A program made the position numbers and the translations under genes. DNA of 11,679 nucleotides from Paracoccaceae bacterium (lineage in GTDB: Bacteria > Pseudomonadota > Alphaproteobacteria > Rhodobacterales > Rhodobacteraceae). Of the stretch, positions 1-6,216 are shown piece after piece. The stretch is taken from assembly GCA_003545125.1 (NCBI GenBank), contig DQCI01000086.1:1-11679 (forward strand), written 5' to 3'. The first letter of the stretch is position 1. The number at the start of each line of letters is the position of its first letter. The notes under the pieces were generated by a model. The model made no database searches, was not told where the DNA came from, and saw only the letters and a list, made by a program, of their open reading frames with translations.

Positions 1-482
1 TCGAACACACCCCCGCTCGCCTCACCCTCGAACATCGCCCGGTGGCGCTCACCCTCGGTCTGATCCTGGCCACGGTCGCAACGCTCGCCTACGCAATCGT
101 CCTGTTCGCGCGCGGCAACGACGCGGGCGTGATCTTCCTGTGTTTCGCTCTGTCGCCACCGGTCTTCGCCTATTTCTTTCTTGAAACGCGCCGGATCAGA
201 CTCGACCGCGACGCCAGCACTCTGACGCTCGAGTTCCGCGCCCCCCGTGGCGCCCGCGGCACGACGCATGAGATTGGCACGGGCGCAAAGGTCGTCGTCC
301 AGCGTCCAGGCCCGACCCCGCAGGCGCGCCTCGTGCCGGAAACCGGTGCGCCGGGCGTGCCGACGCGGGCCGTGCTGATCGCAGGTGACGGTCAGGAGGT
401 CGCGCTCGCAGAAGGCTATTCGAAGGGGCCGGAGGCGTATCAGGTGATGCAGGCGGTAAACGGGTGGCTCGACGAGGGTTGA
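1..482 (+). CDS. Membrane-anchored hypothetical protein, 5' end outside window
   Basis: The frame is open from base 3 to the TGA at 480-482. A GTG at 42 could start a 146-aa protein. However, the residues read upstream (ending LTLEHRP) run smoothly into the first hydrophobic segment, so I think the true start lies before the window. Two membrane helices follow: about residues 2-23 and 28-47 counted from the GTG. They are joined by a short loop and followed by a soluble domain of about 100 residues, probably beta-rich and cytoplasmic (RIRLDRDASTLTLEFRAPRG, ending GWLDEG). The layout of two N-terminal helices plus a small beta domain resembles short PH-like membrane proteins of alphaproteobacteria. 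I recognise no catalytic motif and assign no function. The next gene is convergent (minus strand), 196 bp away. Confidence 0.7.
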   Translation, partial: EHTPARLTLEHRPVALTLGLILATVATLAYAIVLFARGNDAGVIFLCFALSPPVFAYFFLETRRIRLDRDASTLTLEFRAPRGARGTTHEIGTGAKVVVQRPGPTPQARLVPETGAPGVPTRAVLIAGDGQEVALAEGYSKGPEAYQVMQAVNGWLDEG

Positions 483-678
483 ACCGCTTCCCCGCCGCGC
501 GCCTCGAGTCAGGCCGGATCCACCTGCCTTGCGGCCGGGCGCCTGTTTCGCGCCTCAGATCCGAGCGCGTGTCACCGGTGTATCGTCTCTCTGCTACCCG
601 GTCGCCCGGGACCCTACCCGGAGCCGCGACGTGTGTTCGTCCGCGGCCGTTCCGACCAGGTCGGCATCGGATCTGGGC

Positions 679-1038
679 TCACGGACGCAGTCTCAAAATG
701 CGCCGGTTGTTCTCGTTGAACTCCCGGAAACTCCGGTAGATTGGCGTCTCCGGTGGCGGGGCGGGAGAAGCCGCTCCCCGGAGGAAAACGAACAAAGCAA
801 AAAACGAGAAGATAAGCACCGTCATCGATACGAGGACAACAAACCAACCCAGAACTTCGATGATCACGACTTCCTTGGGCATCGATACCTGAAGTGTGTT
901 CAATCCCTCGATTGCGCGACCTGTCAGCATTGGATTGAGCGTAGATTGAAATAGCAGCAGCAGGAGGCTCGCAAGGCGTTCCCCCCGCAAAAACAGCGCG
1001 TAGGCCAGAACGATCACGATCCGTGTCGGCACCAACAC
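679..1038 (-). CDS. Two-helix membrane protein, start probably displaced by a 1-base frameshift
   Basis: From a GTG at 1038 the frame gives 119 aa with two hydrophobic stretches, about residues 5-30 and 55-88, and a basic C-terminus (NNRRILRLRP). It is probably an inner-membrane protein of unknown function. The GTG has no Shine-Dalgarno. Upstream, AAGGAG (complement 1071-1076) sits 6 nt before an ATG at complement 1064, an excellent initiation site. That ATG is in another frame and reaches a stop after 16 codons. One extra T in the T4 run (A4 on the plus strand, 1045-1048) would join the two frames into a smooth 128-aa protein beginning MKVIRVFLWVLVPTRIVIVL. So this is either a one-base deletion (assembly error or real mutation) or a GTG-started gene. 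The DNA is visibly more AT-rich than its neighbours. An alternative frame over the same strand (614-1042) is rich in Arg/Pro/Gly and lacks helices, so I treat it as a shadow. Confidence 0.6.
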   Translation of the reverse strand: MLVPTRIVIVLAYALFLRGERLASLLLLLFQSTLNPMLTGRAIEGLNTLQVSMPKEVVIIEVLGWFVVLVSMTVLIFSFFALFVFLRGAASPAPPPETPIYRSFREFNENNRRILRLRP

Positions 1039-1070
1039 CCACAGAAAACGCGTATGACCTTCATTCGGCG

Positions 1071-1076
1071 CTCCTT
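1071..1076 (-). promoter_or_regulatory. Shine-Dalgarno AAGGAG marking the likely native start at 1064
   Basis: On the minus strand AAGGAG is followed 6 nt later by ATG (complement 1064-1062). This is the best ribosome binding site near the gene and conflicts with the open frame, which can only start at GTG 1038. It is the main reason to suspect an indel at 1045-1048. Confidence 0.6.
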
Positions 1077-1118
1077 CAGGATCCGGACGACACCCAAAAC
1101 GGCGCGCCTCCGTTCTGG

Positions 1119-1144
1119 ATCCTAGTTTCCTAGGAAACTAGGAT
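1119..1144. promoter_or_regulatory. 26-bp perfect palindrome with core GTTTCCTAGGAAAC (copy 1)
   Basis: A perfect inverted repeat with no spacer, centred between 1131 and 1132, all 13 base pairs matching. The core GTTTCCTAGGAAAC is shared exactly with two sites at 8410-8447. It lies 55 bp upstream of the ATG of the minus-strand membrane protein (1064) and about 170 bp downstream of the glycosyltransferase stop. It has no T tract, so it is not a convincing terminator. The symmetry fits binding of a dimeric regulator or a dispersed extragenic palindrome. I do not know a regulator with this consensus. Confidence 0.6.
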
Positions 1145-1311
1145 TGCTGGGGGGCTGCAATCCCCGTTTTCCAGAGAGTTGGCTCGAAAAACAGGTTTGC
1201 CATCTGTCAGCTTTCGGCGCCGCCCTATACCGGCTCGGCGCCACAACAGTCGGCCCGCGCGCGGGTTATTGCCCGGGTCGCCCGTCAAGCCCGCCCCCGG
1301 CATCGCCGATG

Positions 1312-2076
1312 TCACCCTTTGCGAAACCGCCGGAACGGGTCCGGATCGCGGCCGCCGACCGCCTCCCATTCCGCCTTCAGGGCCTGCCGCTCCGCCTCGA
1401 CCAGCGCCACCGGATCGGTGATCCGCGCGCCGTCGCCGCGCAAGTGATCCATCAACCGGTGCGAATGCAGGATTGTCGGCAGCACGTCGCCCGGTTCCCA
1501 GGCATCGAGCATCGGCATACGGCGCAGGTTGAATTCGGGCGGCAGCACCCAGAACCTGAGATCCGATTCCCAGAGCATCGCTTTCAGAACCGGCTGGTCG
1601 CGCGAACCGCCGGCAACGGTGAACCGGCGCGCCCATTCGGCAAGGAACGCCAGCATCCGGGGGCTGCGGCGATAGAGCACGACGCCGGAGTTGAGCTGCG
1701 GGAAGGCATAGGGGGTCGGCCCGCCCGCGCTTTCGCGGATCAGCGCGGTTGCCCGGCGCACGTCATGGGCCAGCGCAAGCTCGAAGCGGTCGAGCACCTC
1801 GAACAGATCGCCCAGCGGCGTTAGCACGAGCGTGTCGGCATCGAGGAAAAGCGTGCGGTCGAACCGGGTTCGCGCCATGCAGTCGAGCTTGGAGCGCGGA
1901 TGCGGATCGACGATCCGGTGCACCGCATCGAACAGGCCCGCCTCAGCAGCCTCGGGACTTTCGGTAAACAGATCAATCGGCAGGTCCGGTTCGACCGCGC
2001 GGAGCGACCGCGCGGAGGCCTCCGCCAAGGCGCGGTAGTCGGGCCCCGTGGCCACGTAGATGACGCCGTTCTTCAT
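1312..2076 (-). CDS. DXD-motif glycosyltransferase (GT-A fold, GT8-like)
   Basis: A 254-aa protein starting at MKNGVIYVATG. The frame stays open for 49 more codons upstream, but that stretch is Pro/Gly/Ala-rich, while the Met start leads straight into the first beta strand of a nucleotide-sugar fold, so I chose it. There is no strong Shine-Dalgarno. The N-terminal part (1-75) has the expected alternation of strand and helix. LFLDADTLVL at 76-85 holds the DXD metal/nucleotide-sugar motif (D79, D81). A second conserved-looking block, PQLNSGVVLYRRSP at about 125-138, resembles the N-S-G region of GT8-type enzymes. No membrane helix or signal peptide is seen, so it is probably cytosolic and transfers a sugar from a nucleotide sugar to an unknown acceptor. 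It stands alone, divergent from ffh, so neighbours do not reveal a polysaccharide pathway. Confidence 0.75.
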   Translation of the reverse strand: MKNGVIYVATGPDYRALAEASARSLRAVEPDLPIDLFTESPEAAEAGLFDAVHRIVDPHPRSKLDCMARTRFDRTLFLDADTLVLTPLGDLFEVLDRFELALAHDVRRATALIRESAGGPTPYAFPQLNSGVVLYRRSPRMLAFLAEWARRFTVAGGSRDQPVLKAMLWESDLRFWVLPPEFNLRRMPMLDAWEPGDVLPTILHSHRLMDHLRGDGARITDPVALVEAERQALKAEWEAVGGRDPDPFRRFRKG

Positions 2077-2189
2077 GGGAACAGAAGGCCCGACCCTGGG
2101 CGCTGGCGCAAGCCACTTCACCTTGGCGGAAGTTTTCGCGGGAAGTCCGGGGAGTGCCCCCGCCCTGCCCGGCGCATCCACCCCCGCGC

Positions 2190-2218
2190 TTGACTCGCGC
2201 CCCCCACCGACGTACACG
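2190..2218 (+). promoter_or_regulatory. Sigma-70-like promoter, probably for the ffh operon
   Basis: TTGACT at 2190-2195 and TACACG at 2213-2218 are separated by exactly 17 bp. TTGACT matches the -35 consensus at 5 of 6 positions, and TACACG is a partial -10 match. A start near 2225 would give an ffh leader of about 175 nt. Promoter prediction in GC-rich alphaproteobacteria is unreliable, so this is a candidate only. Confidence 0.4.
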
Positions 2219-2228
2219 CCCACAGACC

Positions 2229-2317
2229 CCGGAAGCTCCGTCTTCCGGTCCCATGGCCATGTGGCCGGGATCGCCCCCCGTCAGCGCGGATGCGCCCACG
2301 GGGGCAAACGGCGTTTG
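2229..2317 (+). other. Structured ffh leader: three successive hairpins
   Basis: Hairpin 1 at 2229-2248 has a 7-bp stem (CCGGAAG/CTTCCGG) and a 6-nt loop. Hairpin 2 at 2275-2304 has an outer 7-bp stem (CCCCCGT/ACGGGGG) enclosing an inner GCGC-GGAT-GCGC tetraloop hairpin at 2284-2295. Hairpin 3 at 2306-2317 region has CAAAC-GGC-GTTTG. None is followed by a T tract. They could be leader structure or a small RNA; in GC-rich DNA some stems arise by chance. Confidence 0.35.
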
Positions 2318-2400
2318 GCGCCGGATCTGCGGGACATGGGGTCGCAACGATGGCCGCCCGCCCTATCTAGGGAACACCGAAACGGCAAAGGAGCCGAGAC

Positions 2401-3930
2401 ATGTTCGAAAGCCTTTCAGACCGCCTCTCCGGCGTCTTCGACCGGCTGACCAAGCAGGGCGCGCTTTCCGAGGACGACGTCAAGACGGCGCTGCGCGAAG
2501 TGCGCGTGGCGCTGCTGGAGGCGGACGTCTCGCTTCCCGTCGCGCGCGACTTCGTCAAAAAGGTCCAGGACAAGGCCACCGGCCAGTCGGTGACCAAGTC
2601 GGTCACCCCCGGCCAGCAGGTGGTCAAGATCGTCCATGACGAGCTGGTTGCGGTGCTGACCGGCGCCGAAGATCCCGGCACGCTCAAGATCGACAACCCG
2701 CCCGCGCCGATCCTGATCGTCGGCCTCCAGGGCGGCGGCAAGACCACCACCACCGCCAAGCTCGCAAAGCGGCTCACCGAGCGCGAAAACAAGCGGGTGC
2801 TGATGGCCTCGCTCGACATCTACCGCCCCGCCGCCATGCAACAGCTCGAAGTGCTGGGCAGACAGATCGGCGTCGACACCCTGCCGATCGTCGCCGGCGA
2901 GAAGCCCGTCGACATCGCCAAGCGGGCGCAGACGCAAGCGCGCCTCGGCGGCTACGATGTCTACATGCTCGACACCGCGGGCCGGCTGCATATCGACGAG
3001 GTCCTGATGGACGAGGTCGAACAGGTCTCGAACGCCGTCGCCCCGCGCGAGACGCTCCTGGTGGTCGACGGGCTCACCGGCCAGGTCGCCGTCGAGGTGG
3101 CGCAGGAGTTCGACGACAAGGTCGGCATCTCCGGCGTGGTGCTCACCCGGATGGACGGCGACGGGCGCGGCGGTGCGGCGCTGTCGATGCGCGCGGTCAC
3201 CGGCAAGCCGATCCGCTTCGTCGGCCTCGGCGAAAAGATGGACGCGCTCGAGACCTTCGAGCCCGACCGGATCGCCGGCCGCATCCTTGGCATGGGCGAC
3301 ATCGTGGCGCTGGTCGAGAAGGCGCAGGAGACCATCGAGGCCGAACAGGCCGAGCGGATGATGCGGCGCTTCACCAAGGGCCAGTTCAACATGAACGACC
3401 TCAAGATGCAGCTCGAGCAGATGATCAAGATGGGCGGCATGGAAAGCGTCATGGGAATGATGCCCGGTATGGGCAAGATGGCCAAGCAGATGGAGGGCGC
3501 AGGCCTCGACGACAGGCTGCTCAAGCAGCAGATCGCCCTCATCCAGTCGATGACCAAGAAAGAACGTGCCAACCCCGGGCTCCTGCAGGCCAGCCGCAAG
3601 AAGCGGATCGCCAAGGGCGCGGGCCAGGAAGTGCAGGATCTCAACCGGCTTCTCAAGATGCAGCGCCAGATGGCGGACATGATGAAGAAGATGGGCAAGA
3701 TGGGCAAAGGCAAGATGCTGAAACAGGCCATGAAGGGCATGTTCGGCGGCAAGGGGATGGGCGGCGGCGGCATGCCCGGCATGCCCGGCGGGATGCCCGA
3801 CATGAACGACCCGAAGGCGATGGAAGAGGCCGCGAAGATGCTCGGCCGGCAGCCCGGCGGCCTGCCCGGCCTCGGCGGCGGCGGCATGCAGCTTCCCTCC
3901 GGTCTCTCGGGGCTCGGAAAGAAGAAGTAG
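2401..3930 (+). CDS. ffh: Signal recognition particle protein Ffh (SRP54 GTPase)
   Basis: Ffh binds 4.5S RNA and signal sequences of nascent membrane proteins and, through GTP-dependent pairing with FtsY, delivers ribosomes to the inner membrane. The 509-aa product shows the full layout. The helical N domain spans about 1-95. The G domain has GLQGGGKT (108-115), DTAGR (191-195), TRMDGD (249-254) and GLGE (275-278). A Met-rich M domain runs from about 300 to 450, with finger-loop Met cluster at 345-361 and the RNA-binding SRKKRIAKGAG at 398-408. The last 60 residues are a low-complexity Gly/Met/Pro tail ending in KKK, longer than in E. coli Ffh (about 453 aa). The ATG at 2401 follows AAAGGAG with 7-nt spacing. 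It heads the long plus-strand gene run; the next gene begins at the base after its stop. The 4.5S RNA gene is not seen here. Confidence 0.98.
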   Translation: MFESLSDRLSGVFDRLTKQGALSEDDVKTALREVRVALLEADVSLPVARDFVKKVQDKATGQSVTKSVTPGQQVVKIVHDELVAVLTGAEDPGTLKIDNPPAPILIVGLQGGGKTTTTAKLAKRLTERENKRVLMASLDIYRPAAMQQLEVLGRQIGVDTLPIVAGEKPVDIAKRAQTQARLGGYDVYMLDTAGRLHIDEVLMDEVEQVSNAVAPRETLLVVDGLTGQVAVEVAQEFDDKVGISGVVLTRMDGDGRGGAALSMRAVTGKPIRFVGLGEKMDALETFEPDRIAGRILGMGDIVALVEKAQETIEAEQAERMMRRFTKGQFNMNDLKMQLEQMIKMGGMESVMGMMPGMGKMAKQMEGAGLDDRLLKQQIALIQSMTKKERANPGLLQASRKKRIAKGAGQEVQDLNRLLKMQRQMADMMKKMGKMGKGKMLKQAMKGMFGGKGMGGGGMPGMPGGMPDMNDPKAMEEAAKMLGRQPGGLPGLGGGGMQLPSGLSGLGKKK

Positions 3931-4551
3931 GTGACTGCCCAGCCGACATATCCCTGGGAAGCCGCCCCGACCGGCAACGCGCTCGCGCTCGCACAAGAGC
4001 TGCGCGCGTGCCTGCCGCGTTTCGAGACCGAGCGCCTCACCGTGCGTGCGCCCGAGATCGGTGATTTCGAGGCCTACCGCGAGATCGCGATGAGCCCGCG
4101 GGCGACCTACATGTACGACGCACCGTTGGACCGCGAAGGTGCCTGGCTCGATTTCGCCCAATGCACCGCCGGCTGGATCCTCAAGGGCCACGGGCTCTTC
4201 ACCATTTCTGACCGGGCGAGCGGCGCGGTGCTCGGCTTCACGCTCATCTGCATGGAATACGGCGACCGGGAGCCCGAGCTCGGCTGGTTCCTCACGCAAG
4301 CCGCCGAGGGGCGCGGCATCGCCACCGAGGCCGCTCGCCCGGTGCGCGCCTGGGGGATCGAGACGCTGAAGCTCCCCGCCCTTGTGAGCTACATGGACCC
4401 GGCCAACACTGCTTCGGCCCGGGTGGCTGAGAAACTCGGCGGCTGGTGCGATGCAGCCGCGACCGCCGAACTTGAGCACATCATCGGCGCGCCGGTTATG
4501 GTCTACCGCCACTGGCCACACCCCGAGACCGGGTTGGAGGGCGCGCCGTGA
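3931..4551 (+). CDS. GNAT acetyltransferase 1, RimJ/RimL-like
   Basis: A 206-aa protein of the Gcn5-related acetyltransferase family (acetyl-CoA dependent), RimJ/RimL-type subgroup. It starts with GTG immediately after the ffh TAG, so translation is probably coupled to ffh; the region before it (GGAAAGAAG) can serve as a weak Shine-Dalgarno. The first 30 residues are an extension. RFETERLTVRAP (30-41) is the usual first strand. Acetyl-CoA motif A spans about 114-136 (ELGWFLTQAAEGRGIATEA). Motif B has N160 in PANTASARVAEKLG. The C-terminus holds VYRHW (191-195), a signature shared with the next four genes. Of the five copies it has the longest N-terminus. The substrate cannot be read from sequence; protein N-terminal or small-molecule acetylation are both open. 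Confidence 0.88.
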   Translation: MTAQPTYPWEAAPTGNALALAQELRACLPRFETERLTVRAPEIGDFEAYREIAMSPRATYMYDAPLDREGAWLDFAQCTAGWILKGHGLFTISDRASGAVLGFTLICMEYGDREPELGWFLTQAAEGRGIATEAARPVRAWGIETLKLPALVSYMDPANTASARVAEKLGGWCDAAATAELEHIIGAPVMVYRHWPHPETGLEGAP

Positions 4552-5093
4552 GCTGCATCGAAATCCCCACCATCGCCACACCGCGCCTGATTCTGCGCGC
4601 CGCCCGGCTCGCCGATTTCGACGGGTTCGCGGCCTTCCTCGCGACCGAGCACGCGCGCTACATGGATGGACCGGTCTCGCGCGACACCGCCTGGAGCTGG
4701 TTCACCAACGACATCGCCAGCTGGGCGCTGATGGGCCACGGCGGGTTGATGATCGAGCAGGCGGGCGAGGTGATCGGCCAGGTTGCCATCTGCCAGCCGC
4801 CGCGCTTTCCCGCGGTCGAGCTGGGCTGGCTGGTCTACCCTGAACATATGGGGCGGGGCTTTGCCTTCGAGGCGGCGCTTGCCTTTCGCGACTGGGCCTG
4901 GGCCCACACCCGGCTGACCACCCTGGTCAGCTATGTCCACCCCGGTAACGCCGCCTCGCGGGCGTTGGCTCAGAAGCTGGGCGCGGGCGTGGACGAGACC
5001 GCCCCGCGCCCCGACGGCGAAGGCCCCGAGGACTGCCTGGTCTACCGCCATCCGGCACCCGATACCGACGGCAGCCCGGAGGCCTACGCATGA
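4548..5093 (+). CDS. GNAT acetyltransferase 2, RimJ/RimL-like
   Basis: This 181-aa GNAT paralogue starts with a GTG inside the GTGA overlap with the preceding stop, the classic arrangement for translational coupling. TPRLILRAARLADF (11-24) matches the first strand of its neighbours. The motif A region is ELGWLVYPEHMGRGFAFEA at 91-109; its end reads GFAFEA where the others have A(T/A/R)EA, so this is the most divergent acetyl-CoA loop of the five. N134 (HPGNAASRALAQKLG) lies in motif B, and LVYRHP at 164-169 carries the shared C-terminal signature. No membrane segments or signal peptide are present, so it should be cytosolic. The substrate is unknown. Confidence 0.88.
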   Translation: MSCIEIPTIATPRLILRAARLADFDGFAAFLATEHARYMDGPVSRDTAWSWFTNDIASWALMGHGGLMIEQAGEVIGQVAICQPPRFPAVELGWLVYPEHMGRGFAFEAALAFRDWAWAHTRLTTLVSYVHPGNAASRALAQKLGAGVDETAPRPDGEGPEDCLVYRHPAPDTDGSPEAYA

Positions 5094-5641
5094 CCGCCCC
5101 GGCCTTCCGCTCTCTCAGCACCGAACGCCTGGTGCTGCGCCACCCGAGGCCCGAAGACGCCCCGGCCTACATCGGCTTTTTCGGCTCGGCGCGCACCAGA
5201 TATGCCGGCGGCATCAAGACGCCGGACGAGGCGTGGAACATTCTCGTCTTCGACCACGGGCTTTGGCAGATGCGGGGTTTCGGTCGGTTCGTGGCAACCC
5301 GCAAGGGATCGGACCGGGCCATTGGCCTGTTCGGCCCGTATTACCCCTTCGGCCGTCCCGAGCCCGAAATCGGCTGGGTCCTGTTCGACGCCACCGACGA
5401 GGGCCAGGGGCTCGCGACCGAAGCCGCTCGCGCCTGTGTCGCCCACGCCTTCGGCCCGCTCGGCTGGGACAGCGCGGTGAGCTACATCGCGCCGGAAAAC
5501 GCGGGCTCGATCCGGCTCGCTGACCGGCTCGGCGCACGGCTCGACGAAGACGCCCCGCAACCCAAACCCGGTGTGCACACGCTGGTCTACCGTCACCCGC
5601 GTCCCGCCAAGGCCGTGGCGACCCCGCAGGTGCAGGCATGA
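5090..5641 (+). CDS. GNAT acetyltransferase 3, RimJ/RimL-like
   Basis: This 183-aa paralogue starts at the ATG of an ATGA overlap with gene 2. STERLVLRHPRPEDAPAY (10-27) is a clean RimJ/RimL-type opening. Motif A covers about 91-112 (EPEIGW ... EGQGLATEA). Motif B includes N137 (PENAGSIRLADRLGA). LVYRHPRP near 165-172 is the shared tail signature. WQMRGFGRF at 59-67 corresponds to the W..(K/M/R)G(H/F/Y)G block that all five copies have ahead of the central strand. The C-terminus ends in a short Ala/Val/Gln tail unlike the other copies. The product is cytosolic with an unknown acetyl acceptor. Confidence 0.88.
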   Translation: MTAPAFRSLSTERLVLRHPRPEDAPAYIGFFGSARTRYAGGIKTPDEAWNILVFDHGLWQMRGFGRFVATRKGSDRAIGLFGPYYPFGRPEPEIGWVLFDATDEGQGLATEAARACVAHAFGPLGWDSAVSYIAPENAGSIRLADRLGARLDEDAPQPKPGVHTLVYRHPRPAKAVATPQVQA

Positions 5642-6216
5642 TTTCCGTGTCCGTCCCCGTGCTCACCACCGAACGGCTCACGCTGCGCGCGCAAAGGCCC
5701 GACGACTTCGAAGCCTATGCCGCCTTCTATGCCTCCGAGCGGTCGTGGGGCATGGGCGGCCCGCATGACCGGCCCACCGCCTGGCGCGGGTTTGCCGCCG
5801 AACTTGGCCATTGGGTGATCCGCGGGTACGGCTTCTGGATGGTCGACGTGACCGCAACCGGCGAGACAATCGGCCTGGTCGGCCTGTGGAACCCCGAAGG
5901 CTGGAGCGAGGTCGAGATCGGCTGGGCGATGTACGAGGCCGCCGAGGGCAAGGGCTATGCGGCCGAAGCCGCGATCGCGGTGCGGACCTATGCTTATGAC
6001 ACGCTCGGCTGGGGGCCGCTGTCGTCGGTGATCGTGCCGGACAACACCCGCTCGCAAGCCCTCGCCACGCGCCTCGGCGCCACCCCCGAACGCGACTGGG
6101 TCTCGCCCGGCGGTACATCGGCGGTGATCTGGCGCCACCCGGGGCGCGAAGCCGTGACCATCTCCGGCGGGACTGACCAACTGCCCGCCTCTGGCGGGAC
6201 GGAGGCGCGCGCATGA
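5638..6216 (+). CDS. GNAT acetyltransferase 4, RimJ/RimL-like
   Basis: This 192-aa paralogue starts at the ATG of another ATGA overlap. TTERLTLRAQRPDDFEAY (10-27) and motif A at about 91-111 (EVEIGWAMYEAAEGKGYAAEA less its ends) are typical. AYDTLGW (119-125) and DNTRSQALATRLGA (135-148) are nearly the same as in gene 5, so genes 4 and 5 look like the most recent duplication. The tail signature has W instead of Y: VIWRHPGR at 163-170. After it comes a 22-residue extension with SGGTD and SGGTE repeats. The matching DNA (6166-6198) can form two alternative hairpins just before the next start codon. Substrate unknown. Confidence 0.88.
   Translation: MISVSVPVLTTERLTLRAQRPDDFEAYAAFYASERSWGMGGPHDRPTAWRGFAAELGHWVIRGYGFWMVDVTATGETIGLVGLWNPEGWSEVEIGWAMYEAAEGKGYAAEAAIAVRTYAYDTLGWGPLSSVIVPDNTRSQALATRLGATPERDWVSPGGTSAVIWRHPGREAVTISGGTDQLPASGGTEARA

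Larger units (their letters stand above)
2077..2400. other. Divergent intergenic region between glycosyltransferase and ffh
   Basis: This 324-bp stretch holds no convincing gene; plus-strand frames across it have the composition of shadows. It contains a sigma-70-like promoter at 2190-2218 reading toward ffh. Three hairpins follow (2229-2248, 2275-2304, 2305-2317). A Shine-Dalgarno AAAGGAG at 2387-2393 precedes the ffh ATG by 7 nt. The minus-strand promoter for the glycosyltransferase must also lie here, but I could not pick one. Confidence 0.6.

Noticed and set aside
614..1042. Alternative 142-codon minus-strand frame overlapping the two-helix protein
   Set aside because: It is hydrophilic and Arg/Pro/Gly-rich without coherent structure, while the other frame gives two clear membrane helices and codon use of a real protein.
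1216..1242. 7-bp stem GGCGCCG/CGGCGCC with 13-nt loop as glycosyltransferase terminator
   Set aside because: It lies 70 nt after the stop and is not followed by a T tract on the minus strand; evidence too weak to list.
1254..1265. CCCGCGCGCGGG palindrome after the glycosyltransferase
   Set aside because: A loop-less GC-only palindrome is expected by chance in GC-rich DNA and has no T tract to be a terminator.
1144..1824. 226-codon plus-strand frame over the glycosyltransferase
   Set aside because: It is a shadow of the DXD glycosyltransferase on the other strand.
2077..2223. Upstream extension of the glycosyltransferase by 49 residues
   Set aside because: It is Pro/Gly/Ala filler, whereas the Met at 2076 leads directly into the first strand of the fold.
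2229..2317. 4.5S SRP RNA gene next to ffh
   Set aside because: The hairpins lack the conserved GGAA tetraloop and asymmetric-loop core of SRP RNA.
2416..4581. 721-codon open frame on the minus strand opposite ffh and GNAT 1
   Set aside because: It lies antisense to unmistakable Ffh, and its His/Leu/Ala/Gly-rich text is the mirror of GC-biased third codon positions.
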